This document shows, piece after piece, positions 50,638 through 60,900 of a DNA stretch of 64,000 nucleotides. Every line of letters starts with the position of its first letter. Position 1 is the stretch's first letter. The notes below the pieces were generated by a model. It was not told where the DNA came from. It saw nothing but the letters and a program-made list of their open reading frames with translations, and did not search any database. The position numbers were made by a program, and so were the translations under genes. Source of the stretch: Carpediemonas membranifera (lineage: Eukaryota > Fornicata). Where the stretch lies: assembly GCA_019828565.1 (NCBI GenBank), contig JAHDYR010000015.1:310001-374000 (forward strand), read 5' to 3'.

Positions 50638-53600
50638 CTACCTCCGCTTCCCCTTCTGCGCGTCCCTCCACGCCTTCATGTACTTCTTGAATTCCTTATT
50701 CCAATCGGGGCGTCGGAGCAGGTACAGCTTCAGGTGCTCGTTATCTTTGAGCTTGTCTGCGTCCACCCATTGCTCGAACACGTCATCTACCTTGGCCCAA
50801 GCGACAAAGAACTGAAGGACATCACCAGCCCATCGTTGACCACCGATTCCGCGCACCACTCCGCACTTGTCATCCTTTCCGCGTTCGACCATAGCCTTTT
50901 CGATCGTCATTGCCTCCTGTACACGGTGTAACCTCGAACCATGCCGCACGTACTTCGCGCTAGTAGCGGGGTCCCATATCTCAGCTGTATCCATATGCCC
51001 CGTGTTCACGCTAGTAACCAAATAGGGCCCGGTCCGCTTGAGCTCGAGCATCGAGTGATTGGCCTTCCTCTTCCCATCAACGTTGCTGGCGCGATCCATC
51101 AGCACCCACATACCGATCTCTGGCTTGACCTTTCCCCTCATCTCCCCCTCGCCTCTCAAGTCCGTGGGCTTGGCCGTGCCTTCGACGAACTCGTTCGGGG
51201 CTCCGCCCAGTGACTCCACCCTCCTGCTGTTCAGTGTGTCCTCCACTTCGCGCAGCGCTGCCGTCCACCTGGGATCGGTGTCACGGTAGGTGACCCGCTC
51301 CAGCTCCCGCCGCACATCCCTGTTCCTCCTCTCGACAACCCCGTTTGCCTCGTGTCGCTCCGGGGTCGTGTGGTGTACCGTGGCGCCCCACTCACTCTTA
51401 ATAAACTTCGCGAACTTCGCCGATTTGAATTGGCTCCCGGCGTCGGCATGCACCGCCTTAGGCGTGACGGGCCACTCGATCGTCCTCAGAGCCTCGATCG
51501 CGTCGTCGGACGTTGTCCTGACCATCGGCCTGAGCCATGTCCTCCGTGAATATCCGTCCACCGCCACCAGGATATGCTTGGCCGACGGGTCCTCCTCCAA
51601 CCCGCCCATGGTGTCAATGAAGAGTACATCCCCCACCGCGTCGCCCGTCGGTATCTTGCGCGTGGTCCATTGTAGTTGGTCGGCCAGGGATGTAGATCGC
51701 TTCTGCTCGTACACGTTCTTCTCTACTGGGGCGCTGGCGGCCGCCACCTTGGTTGGCATCCGTGACAACATATCGGCCATCGGGTTGTCCACTCCGTTGA
51801 CGTGGGTCAGCTCGAAGTCGAACCGGTGCCTCAGGTCCAACGCCCATCCCTGCACCGTTGTGTTCTCCGACTTGTCCATCCACAGGAGGTTCCTATGATC
51901 GGTGAACACTCTGATCTTCTTGCCCTTGATGTACCTGTCGAAATGCTCGAGACCCTTCTTGACCGCCCACGCTTCCTTCTGTGTCATGTTCCACCTGGCG
52001 CGTGACGTGTCAGGTTGGATAGCCTTCGCAAAGTAGGCCACCGGCAGCCGCTTGCCCTCCCGCTGGACCACCAGAACGGCCCCCACCCCGTGGTCACAGG
52101 CGTCAGTCCACACTTCCAACTTGTCGTCTGGGCTCGGGATCACCATCGCCGTAGCCTTAGCCACCGCGTCCCTGATGGCTTTGAACGCCCGCTCGCAGCT
52201 CTCATCCCACTCTTTGTCGAAGACCACTCCCTTCCTCTCGAGCCGATGCAGGGGTGCCTCCATCAACCCCAGCTTCGGGATGCAATCCCTAATCCAGTTG
52301 ACGGACCCAAGAAACTCCCGCACATCGTGGACCGACTTGGGCCTTGGTATCTTGAGTATGCCGGCTATCCTGTCGGGGTGTACGCTTCGCTCGCCCTTCC
52401 GCACAACCCAGCCGATGTACTCGATCTCATCCTTCCCGAACTTGCACTTCTCTTCGCCCAATCCGACGGCGTGCTCCAGCAGCCGGTCGACCACCAAGTC
52501 GAGATTCCTATCGTGCTCGTCCTTGTCTCTGCCGAATATCACAATGTCGTCAATATACACTAGGCAGGCGGTGCCGATCAACTCCCGCAGCACGGCTTCC
52601 ATTGCCATCTGCATGTGTGCCGCGGCACACTTCAGTCCGAAAGGCATGCGGTTATATTCGTACTGTCCGTCCGCCGTTGCGAAGGCGGTGTACCCCTGCT
52701 GTCTTCCTCAATCTCCACCTGGTTGAAGGCCGCCTTCAAATCAAGGGTACTGAACTTCGAGTTGCCCTCGAGCATCGTGATGATGTCTTCGATGCGGGGC
52801 AGGGGGTACTCGTAGTCGTGGGTTAGCGAATTCAACTTGCGGTAGTCCACGCACAGGCGCTTGTCCCCCGACTTCTTACTCGCCAGTACCACCCTGGAGC
52901 TGAACGGAGCCATTGATGGCCTGATGATCCCCTTCCTCAACATCGCGGCAACCTCCTTTCTCACCCACCCCGCGTCCTCCGCGGACAGCTTGGCTGGCCA
53001 TGCCCTGAAATGACCGACGTCGGCCTGCAGCTTAAGGCTAAACCTCGGCACGTTCGCGGCTGACCCCTCCCTGCCGTAGCGATAGAGCTTCTGCAGCTTC
53101 TCCTCTCTTGTGCCGGACGGCGTAGGGTCGACCCCCAGCCTCTCTGCCGCCTCCGGGGCTATCACACCCCGCTCGACCAACGTGGCGAACCCTACGAACA
53201 GGAGCTCCTTCTCCACCAAGCACCACTCAGTGTGGACACCCGCCAGCCTCGCCCTCGTTGTTGCCACCACCGGTATGATCTCACCGCCAGCCGCTTCTAC
53301 CTCTTTCACTTCCTTCACAGGTCCGAATGTCAGACCCAGCTCCCTCGCTAATCGTGTGGACATCAGGTTGGCCCCGGCCCCAGAGTCTAATAACGCTCGC
53401 TCCACTCTGTCCTCGATCATCACCTCTCGCTCCCATGTCACGGCCTCCGTCTGGCCCGAACACACCACCCTCCTGTTAGGAACCGCCGCTCCACCACCTT
53501 CCTTCTCACACGAAACAACATCAACAGCGTACGCCCGCGCATTTACAGCGTCTGGGCAATCCCTGGCCACGTGCCCCTCCTTCTTGCAACGGAAGCAAAC

Positions 53601-54359
53601 AGGCTGAGGGAGGGGGCATCTGTCGGCGAAGTGTCCGGTCTCACCACACCGGAAGCACTTCTGGTGCCGAACAGTCATGCGGGCGACCAGGGGGGCGGAG
53701 GCAGTGGTGTGCTCGTCGGCGTGGGTGGGCGTGGGTCTCGTCTCTACAAGCTCCCTCGCCGCGCGCAGGACGACCGTAACTGCGGCCTGGACCGACGCCG
53801 CCTCGCGGACGTCGTCCTCGACCTTGGTGCGCAGTTCGTCGTCGACGATGGCCTCCGTGAGGAGACGGCGGGCCCGGGCGTCCGACACCATCGCGTCTCC
53901 GCAGATGCGCCGGACGAGCTGAAACCTTCTCAGGTAACGCGAGACCACGGAGGGTGACACCCCTGTCATCCGCCCCGCCATCAGTCTCTCGTGCCCGGCC
54001 CGGGTGGCTGGGCGAACCACCGACTCCACGACGCCCATCCAGGCGCGTCGCAGGCGTCGGGCTCGCTCAGCCTTGGTCTCCTCGTGGTCCGAGTCACTGG
54101 AGGAGGTCGAAGAGTCGGAGCTTGACGACTCATAGACGTTGACGCGCGGGGGATCGTAGTCATCGATACTCTCCAGGCCTGCTTCCATCAGAGCCTGTGC
54201 CTTGACGTCTCCGCCAAGGCACCGGTGGAAAGGCCGCGCGTGGTACGATGTACGGTACGATTCGTACCACAGTACGAATTGCACGTAGCTATCAACGTCA
54301 AGACTTGCCAGTTGGCGCGTCTTATCGGACTCATTCGTATCTCGGCTAGAGTTGTGCAT
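50638..54359 (-). pseudogene. Element B gag-pol, one 1-nt frameshift in RT
   Basis: Upper frame (54359 to about 52697): Gag, two CCHC knuckles (CFRCGETGHFADRC and CFRCKKEGHVARDC), protease LLDSGAGANLMS and RT up to FSTLDLKAAFNQVEIEEDS. Lower frame (about 52697 to 50638): RT from GYTAF... through MPFGLK and YIDD, RNase H WTDACD, integrase with D,D,E (IDTMGG, HADAGSQF, VVERRN), a GPYLV motif, and a chromo-like C terminus ending KGKRR. The frames are offset by one base at the four-C run 52693-52696. The 3,722-nt length is one short of a multiple of three, consistent with a single deletion. No HHCC integrase zinc domain is seen between RNase H and the first Asp. Start ATG 54359, 15 nt after the LTR. 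Confidence 0.93.
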
Positions 54360-54364
54360 ACACA

Positions 54365-54374
54365 GTTATATAAC
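54365..54374 (-). promoter_or_regulatory. Element B palindrome at the primer-binding position
   Basis: GTTATATAAC immediately inside the 5' LTR, same 10-mer as element A although LTRs and proteins are unrelated in sequence. Confidence 0.7.
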
Positions 54375-54454
54375 TGAAGTTCTCAGCCCAGCAACACGGA
54401 TGATTTAGATCAATCTGTAATATATGTAACACGTAAACGGGGACCTGAACTTCA
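54375..54454 (-). repeat. Element B 5' LTR (80 bp)
   Basis: TG...CA ends with 8-bp inverted repeats; identical to the other copy. Confidence 0.95.
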
Positions 54455-54458
54455 ATGG
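54455..54458 (+). repeat. Target-site duplication of element B (right)
   Basis: ATGG. Confidence 0.8.
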
Positions 54459-54515
54459 CGACCCCAATTGAACCCCCTACGAACATAGACGGCCTATGCC
54501 CACTCATGGAGGCAG

Positions 54516-54632
54516 TGTCACGTTGTGTTAGCTGTCCCAATCAGTTCTTTTATGATTGGTCAATGATCGTCAAAGTCAATTTAAAGTTAGTTCATCGTTT
54601 CCCTTCGGTGTTCCTGTCCCCTGCCCGTCACA
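54516..54632 (+). repeat. Element A 3' LTR (117 bp)
   Basis: Identical to 46338-46454. Confidence 0.95.
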
Positions 54633-54637
54633 GCACG
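54633..54637 (+). repeat. Target-site duplication of element A (right)
   Basis: GCACG. Confidence 0.93.
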
Positions 54638-55690
54638 CGGTGACTTACGATGTGGTCGACCTGCTGCTCGTCTTGCTCGTAGGCAGCGAGGCGTTCGAGT
54701 GTCGCGAGTGTTACAGAGCCGCGGTGGAATCGGACGAGGCGTTCCTGGTGGACGAGTATCTCGGCCTTGGAGACCAGGTCGCGGAGTCGGAATGTGTTGG
54801 GACTCTTCCCTCCTCCAAGCATCAGTAGGGGGCCGCGGAGTGGAGGTAGGAGTTTGGGAGCCTTGGTAGGATAACGGATGAGCACGAGCTCTTCGTCGTT
54901 CCAGTTGATGTCGTCTGTGGTTTGGTGAGCGTCGTTGGCGTTCTCATAGGCGCTGATGCGTGTACGAGCTTGCTCGTGTTAAGGTCCTTGTGGAAGAGAC
55001 TGATGGCCTCATGGATGTCGGGAGAGGCGCGCGTGGCGTCAATAAGTTGTTCAGGCGAGATTTGTGTCAGTGACGACGTGTGCCCGAAGAGGATGTCGAA
55101 AGGAGTAAATCCAGTTGTGGAGTGGACGCTAGTGTTGATAATGTGCTGCACGATTGGCAGGAATGGCGTCCATTCGGTCGTTTCGCTGTCGATGAGCAGA
55201 GCGCGGAGCCTACGGACGATAGTTCCGTTTGTGCGTTCTACTATGCCGTTACTTTGAGGATGGTATGCTGTAGAGAATCGGTGATTGAGCGAGATGCGCT
55301 TATTCAACTCATCGATGACGGAGTTCTTAAACTGCGTGCCTTGATCTGTCTGGATGGCTCGAGGGGCCCCGAACAGTGACCAGACCTCCAGCATTGCGCT
55401 TGCAGCCTCATCTGCTCCTGTGGAGCGCACAGGTTTCAGCACGACGAACTTGGAAAAAGCGTCGATAATGACGATGATGTGCTTGCCGTCGTCCTCCGGA
55501 AGAGAGGTCCGATGGTGTCGATCTGAACCGTCTCGAAGGGTGTTCTTTTCTGGGTCGAGTGCCATGGCGCGGTAGTCTTCGGGTGAGGCTTCAGCTTCTG
55601 GCATACGGCGCATTCCTTGATGTACTCCTTAACGAAAGAAAGAAAGAATTTAATGTGTCCTGCTACTCGTCCTGCTGTGTAAGCTGAATG
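54638..55690 (-). pseudogene. Element C: degraded Ty3/gypsy integrase
   Basis: Minus-strand integrase remnants in three frames. From about 55690: a partial zinc domain ending VKEYIKECAVCQK and VQIDTIGPL. From about 55500: the catalytic core with ...IDAFSKFVVLKP, TDQGTQF and SNGIVERTNG. From about 54970: the C-terminal GP-type domain and VDHIVSH, the start of a chromodomain continued at 46332 downward. At least two single-base frameshifts (near 55500 and near 54970) disable it. RT and everything upstream is gone. It is the oldest of the nested elements, since A sits inside it. Confidence 0.88.
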
Positions 55691-56497
55691 TCACAGTTTG
55701 TGTCACCCCTTCGAGGAACGCCTAAGCGTGTTGGTACCTCCACAGAGCACACCTAACACTTCCTAAGAGGGCGTGAACAACGGCCGTCAAGGCCTAGCTG
55801 GTACGCTAGAGGGATCCTATACATGGCCACATTAATACCCCCAAAGTTAGGCTAACCCAGGTCTTACTCTTAGGGGCCCTTTGGGTCCCAGGTCTGCCTG
55901 GCACCTACAAAGCCTTGCCCTGCACGCTGCTGTCAGGGGCCTTCCGTACGTTTCCCCCCTCCCCCGGGAGGTCCTGGAGTTTCCTCGACCCGCTCGCCAT
56001 GTTTCAGGCACCCGCCAGGGCGGGGTCGGGTCTAGAGTTCGCCGTACCAGCTGGGCCGGGTTAGGAACCCACCGACGCCGCGTAGGTAGACTTCCACGGA
56101 CTTGCCGGCTGCGTTCGGGCTCATCTAGCGCTGTCCGATTTCACTCCAGGTTCCCATTATCGGGGGGAGCTTTCAGGGGCGGTTGCCACGTCTTCCAGTC
56201 TTCCTGGCTAGGCGCCGGGCCACATCAGGATGGCCCTGCCTTCCCGGCAGGTTACCGACGGAGTGGGTAGCTTCTTGCGTCATCCAGTACCTCCGCCAGT
56301 CTGCCATGCATCATCCTCCTGGTGCGCCCCCACTGTGTGGGGAGGGGGTACCCCCTTGCGCGCCGGAGGGATGCGCCGGACTGCTTGTCCGGACGCTTGC
56401 GCCCTACTGGCCCAGCTGTTTTGCCAGGCCTTCCCTATTTCGTGCTTGTTGTATGCGATTGTCCCTTAAGGGTCCTTTGCAGCCTTCCCTCCGCCTG

Positions 56498-56516
56498 GCG
56501 CTACCGGAACATGTGG
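56498..56516 (+). repeat. Short repeat motif, copy 2
   Basis: gcgctaccggaacatgtgg, one or two changes from 6127-6145. Confidence 0.5.
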
Positions 56517-56691
56517 TGTTGTCCTCATTGGTTCCGGGCCCGCTGCGCTTGGGGTCGGTGCTCGGGCCACCTTTCCAGGCCGCCCTGTGGGTTGGGCCTG
56601 TCCCCTCTTGGTGGTGGGGGAGTTGTTTCAAGTGTGATGCAGGCATCAGAGTGCTCCCTTGCTGCGTGGGTTGGGTTGGGTGTGCGGCCGG

Positions 56692-56745
56692 GCGCTACCG
56701 GAACACGTGGGGGGAAAACACCTCCCGCCGGTTCCAGGAATGTTC
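56692..56745 (+). repeat. Short repeat motif, copy 3
   Basis: gcgctaccggaacacgtgg followed by a ggttccagga that also occurs, slightly changed, after copy 1. Confidence 0.5.
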
Positions 56746-57213
56746 CGCCCTGTGCCTTGTCTTCACCCAGGGCCTTCCTCCTAGGGGTCTAGGCCTGTTC
56801 TGAGGTTCATGAGGGCCTTTTTCCCGCATAATAGACCCTCCTTCACTGTTTCATCCTCCTGTTGCAGTAGCCAGTGGAGCTCCAATATGGCCCTGGAGTT
56901 ATACCACTCCCCATCTGGGCCGTGCCGCAGCCTACTTGCCATGGTGTGTGTTGCCGCAGCTTCCCAGCACTGCTCCCACCCACTTGGGCGGCCGACTGTG
57001 GACGCGCAGGAGGACGAAAGGGAATGATCTGTTTACATAAACTGCACATTGACTCCTGAGGCACCACACTACCCCCACGGCCCGGAGCCCAAGGGCGAGG
57101 ACAGGACCAAACGAAGAAGAGGAAATGAAGGTGGATGCTAAACAGTAAAAGCACACGTGCAGAGAAACAACACAACACTTCCGTCGCTCCAGGTACACTC
57201 AACACAGAGCCTA

Positions 57214-57298
57214 TGTAGTCAATATTAATATCTACCAATATCCCCGGGAGGGTCCAAACCTCTTTTTACTTGTAAAACCTATCTCTTCCAAGACTACA
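57214..57298 (+). repeat. Element E 5' LTR (85 bp)
   Basis: Begins TGTAGTC and ends GACTACA, a perfect 7-bp terminal inverted repeat. It is followed directly by a palindrome and a gag-like ORF as in A. No second copy seen in the window, so this is inferred from structure. Confidence 0.62.
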
Positions 57299-57308
57299 GT
57301 ACTAGTAC
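57299..57308 (+). promoter_or_regulatory. Element E palindrome at the primer-binding position
   Basis: GTACTAGTAC starts at the first base after the LTR, followed by TTTCCCG and ATG. Confidence 0.6.
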
Positions 57309-57315
57309 TTTCCCG

Positions 57316-57510
57316 ATGGATAGAGACGGGAAGAACCAAGCACCACTACTCAAGGAAGCTACTTTCAGGGCTTTCGTGACGTTTACTACATCATTGCGTG
57401 ACTTCAAGGCCAGAGGTGGCAAGGCGAAGCTCCGGAAGCTCATCAGTCCGGAGTGTGGTCTGTCAAGACTTAGAAGAACTTTTAGTAAAAGCAAAGAAGA
57501 GAGGGTTTGA
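57316..57510 (+). pseudogene. Element E truncated gag
   Basis: A 64-codon frame. Its segment TTSLRDFKARGGKAKLRKLISPE resembles, by eye, the FRDNYRSFNARTNSEIPIFSLISP segment near the start of element A gag, and it shares the TTTCCCGATG start context with A. It stops early and no pol follows. Confidence 0.5.
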
Positions 57511-57932
57511 CCCTGCTGTGGTAAATATGGCAATAATAAATATATCAACTATGTAAACAATGGGTAGGACCCTAACACTGCCCCTCCATGCCAGCCTATA
57601 GGCTGACATGACCTCAAGGTGTCACCTTCACGGCCACTGCGCCACAGGCGAGTGGTGAGGATTTCCCGATGTTGGTCGATTGGATACAGCCCTGTTGGGT
57701 GCCACCCCAACGGCTGGACCACTCCTAGGACTTGGCAGGACCCAGAAGGCCATAATCGGTAAGGATATCAAAACGACTCTGAAGATTCGAAAATATTCGA
57801 AATTGTCGCGGTACCGCTGTGTGAGCATGCTATGTTATGGGAATGGGGACTGCAGGTCTCCCTGCCCCTCCACGGCCATACCTCGGCCGTAAAGAACGCA
57901 AACATTTCAATGTGCACTTTTGGGCACATAAC
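57511..57932. other. Non-coding stretch between E and D
   Basis: 422 bp with no gene recognised; presumably degraded mobile DNA. Confidence 0.4.
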
Positions 57933-57937
57933 GAGTT
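57933..57937 (+). repeat. Target-site duplication of element D (left)
   Basis: GAGTT, repeated at 62488-62492. Confidence 0.92.
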
Positions 57938-57980
57938 TGTAGTCTCGGTGAGAGAAATCAATCAAGTGCAGTTTACCACA
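57938..57980 (-). repeat. Element D 3' LTR (43 bp)
   Basis: Identical to 62445-62487; flanking bases beyond the 43 differ at once. Confidence 0.95.
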
Positions 57981-57987
57981 TCGCCCC

Positions 57988-60900
57988 CTAGTGGCGAGAA
58001 CGCCTAGCGTGTTGGACAAGGTAGTCCTGGCAGACCTTGTTGAAGTGGGCGTTTGAGTCACGATACTGGATAAACGCATCGTTGGTGAGGAGCTCAGTGA
58101 TGGGTACGTCTTGGTCCTCGTCGGCCTCGTAGCCGAGCCAACGCACCTGGCACATGGGCATGCCCGTGTCAGCGCGCTTGAACCACTTGACAATGTGGTC
58201 GACGATCCCGTGGGGAGTGTCCTGGACGAAGTACTTGCGAGCTTCGTCGACCGTGAGGCGCTCCTGGAGCTTCGCCAGGCGACTGGCGTGCCTCTTGATA
58301 GTCTTGCCGGTGACAGGGTTCTCAAGGAGGTAGCCCTGGTCTTCGGTGGCGGCCCAAACCCGGTAGGGGCCACGCATCTTGAACTCGAGGCGAGGAACTG
58401 GGGCGTCGCGCTGCACGAGGACCCAGTCGCCGGGAGAAAGCTGGGAAGCGAGAGTGGGATAGAACCTGTCTTTCACCCCCTTCCTGGTGAGCTGAGCAGC
58501 TTTGATTGCGGCCATGGTGTGGATGGCACGGTCCATGGTCTCTTGGCTGACGCTCGATGTATCTGGGGCAGTCCTGGGCCCGTTCTTGACCTGGTGGTGG
58601 ATGAGAGCCGCTGAAAAGGCGGCCTCGTGAGGCGTACGGCCACCGAGAGCAGCCGAAGGCGTAGAGTTGATGTTCAGCTCCGTCTGTTGCATGACGCTGC
58701 GCCATGTATGACGATTGTTGCCGTCGATCAGTGTAGAGATGCCAACGCGTAGATGCCGGTTGATCTCACGGTTCTGGCGCTCAACAAGTCCGTTTGCTTC
58801 GTGTCGAAGAGGAGTAGTGTTATGGTGTACGATACCATACTGTGAGCAGAACTTAGAGAACTCGTGGTTGCAGAACTCCGATCCTGAATCGGTTTGAATA
58901 ATGTCTGGGCATGCAAGTCTGGAGATGATGACGTCTTTGACCTGGTCAATAATTTCTCGCGGCTCCTTAGTGCGCAGGGGTATGATTCGCGTGAGGCGAG
59001 TGCCAACATCGATGCATGTGAGGATGTATTTGAAGCCTTGGTCGGCCGGGTCGATAGGGCCTATGAGGTCCATGTGGACGACACAGAGCGGCGGTGCTGT
59101 CTGGATCATGCCTGGCGTGAACTGCACGTTCGTTCTGTTGGTCTGCTTAGCGCAGGTGACGCAATTCGTGACGTAACGTGAGACGTCCTCCCTGGCCCCG
59201 GGCCAAGAAAGTTCAGCGACATCTAGAAGGCGGAGCGTCGTCTCGACACCCGCGTGGTGTCTGTTATGGACGAAGAGGAAGCGCTCTTTCTTGAGCTGCT
59301 CGGGAAGGGACTCCATTAGTAGGGTCGGCACGCGCGAAAGGCCATCGGCCGCTGTGTTAGCGCACCCGTCGACATGTACGAGCTCCGTGATGCTGTACTG
59401 GGCAACCTCCAGTGCCCAGCGGGCGACCTTTGGGGTCTCGGACCGGGCCATGAATGTGAGGTTGCGACTGTCGGTATGTAGTATGATGTTCGAGCCCGCA
59501 AGGATTGAGCGAAAGCGCGACAGCGTGGACACGATGGCGAACATCTCCTGCTCGACGGTGGTCCATCGGGCCTCCGTATCAGAGAGCTTCTTGCTGTAAA
59601 AGGCGATCGGCCCCTTATCCTGGATAATTGAGGCGCCGATGCCCACGTTAGATGCGTCGGTATACACGTGGACGGGCTTGTCGGGCTGAAAGTGAGCGAG
59701 CTCAACTGCGTTGGCCGCTGCGGCCTTGAGGATCGACAATGAATTAGAGGCGTCATCGCTGGAGACGTGCTTCTTAGACGCGAGGTCCTGTAGGGGACGC
59801 GCCTTCTCAACGAAGTTGGGAATGAACTGGCGAATAAAGGAAAAGACACCCACGACATGCTTCGCGTCCTTGGAGGACTGCGGCACGGGAAGGTCGGTGA
59901 TGCCTTGTAGGCGCTTCGGGTCGATGCGGACCCCACTCCCTGAGACAATAAAGCCTAGGTATTCCACTTCCGAGGCCCCGATGATAGACTTGGTGGGTGA
60001 CAGCCTAATGTTGGCTTCCGCGAGGGCGGCAAACAGCGACTCGACCTGGCCGAGCAACTCTTCTTCAGACGAAGCGTAGAGTAGAATGTCGTCCACGAAG
60101 ACCAAGCAGTGTGGAATGGGCTTCAGAAGGGTCTCCATGCGGGCCTGAAAGACCATGGGGCCATTGGTAACCCCAAACGGCAGCCGTGTGAACTGGAGGG
60201 TCTGACCTTGGTGGCTAAATGCCGTATACTTTCGGGAGGAGTCAGCCAAGGAGAGCTGAAAGAACCCAGATGTCAGGTCGAACTTCGCAAAGTGGGTCGC
60301 CCCTCGGACTTGCTCGAACAGTTCATCAGGACTGGGCATGCGATGCCATTCAGCCGTTGTCGCCTCATTGAGCTCTCTGAAGTCGATGCAGAGTCTGTAA
60401 GGCGGGTCCGCACTGGGTTTCGGGACCATGAGGATAGGGCTCAGCCATCCTTCGTCCGTTGTGACTGTCGCGAGGATCCCAGCAGTAATCATCTGCGTGA
60501 TGTAGAACGCTGCTGCAGCAGTGTGGGCAGCACTGCGAAGGCGTCGAACGGTCCTCACAGGGACGGCACTCTCGCGGATATGGATCTCGTACGGCGGAAG
60601 CTTGGCCGGCTCCTTGCCCAGCGGGCCAAAGATAAAGGCGAACGTCCCCAGCAAGAGCAGGAACTTGGCTCGTATGTCGCCAACCACTCTGTCATGGACT
60701 TGTGGAAGGACCGCCGTCTCGTCGGGTGTAAAGAGATTAAGCATCTCTGAGGTGTTGGAGACGTCATGGAGGTGAGGAGGCTCCTCGGCGGTTACGGCGT
60801 TCGGCCCGAAATCCATTCCGGTGCGGCGGAGGAGGCTCTTCCCCAGGAGGCATGCGACGGGGAAGGTGTCGACAATGTGGGCTGTGATGGTGATGGTCGT

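Larger units (their letters stand above)
50558..54454 (-). mobile_element. Element B: Ty3-type LTR retrotransposon nested in A
   Basis: 3,897 bp on the minus strand: identical 80-bp LTRs with perfect 8-bp terminal inverted repeats (TGAAGTTC/GAACTTCA), a 15-nt leader, a coding block of 3,722 nt with one single-base frameshift, and no spacer at all before the 3' LTR. The polypurine tract is the end of the coding sequence itself. Confidence 0.95.
46338..54632 (+). mobile_element. Element A: intact Ty3/gypsy chromovirus-type LTR retrotransposon containing nested element B
   Basis: Bounded by identical 117-bp LTRs and a 5-bp duplication. Without B (and one ATGG copy) it is 4,394 bp: LTR 117, leader 33, one gag-pol frame of 3,822, 3' untranslated 305, LTR 117. 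A purine-rich ggaggcag directly precedes the 3' LTR as the polypurine tract. The first internal bases are the palindrome GTTATATAAC rather than a TGG-type primer-binding site. The LTR identity implies recent insertion. Confidence 0.95.
55691..57213. other. GC-rich 1.5-kb block of unknown nature
   Basis: No gene recognised. It contains two copies of the gcgctaccggaaca(c/t)gtgg 19-mer (56498-56516 and 56692-56710), long C and G runs and no long conserved frame. It separates the truncated integrase of C from element E, and so is probably another inserted sequence or recombination scar. Confidence 0.4.

Noticed and set aside
52690-52700. Programmed frameshifting in element B
   Set aside because: The shift is inside RT, not at a gag-pol junction, and gag, protease and the start of RT already share one frame.
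55881-56803. Several plus-strand open frames in the GC-rich block
   Set aside because: Arg/Pro/Gly-rich, overlapping in all frames and without conserved motifs; typical of GC-rich non-coding DNA.
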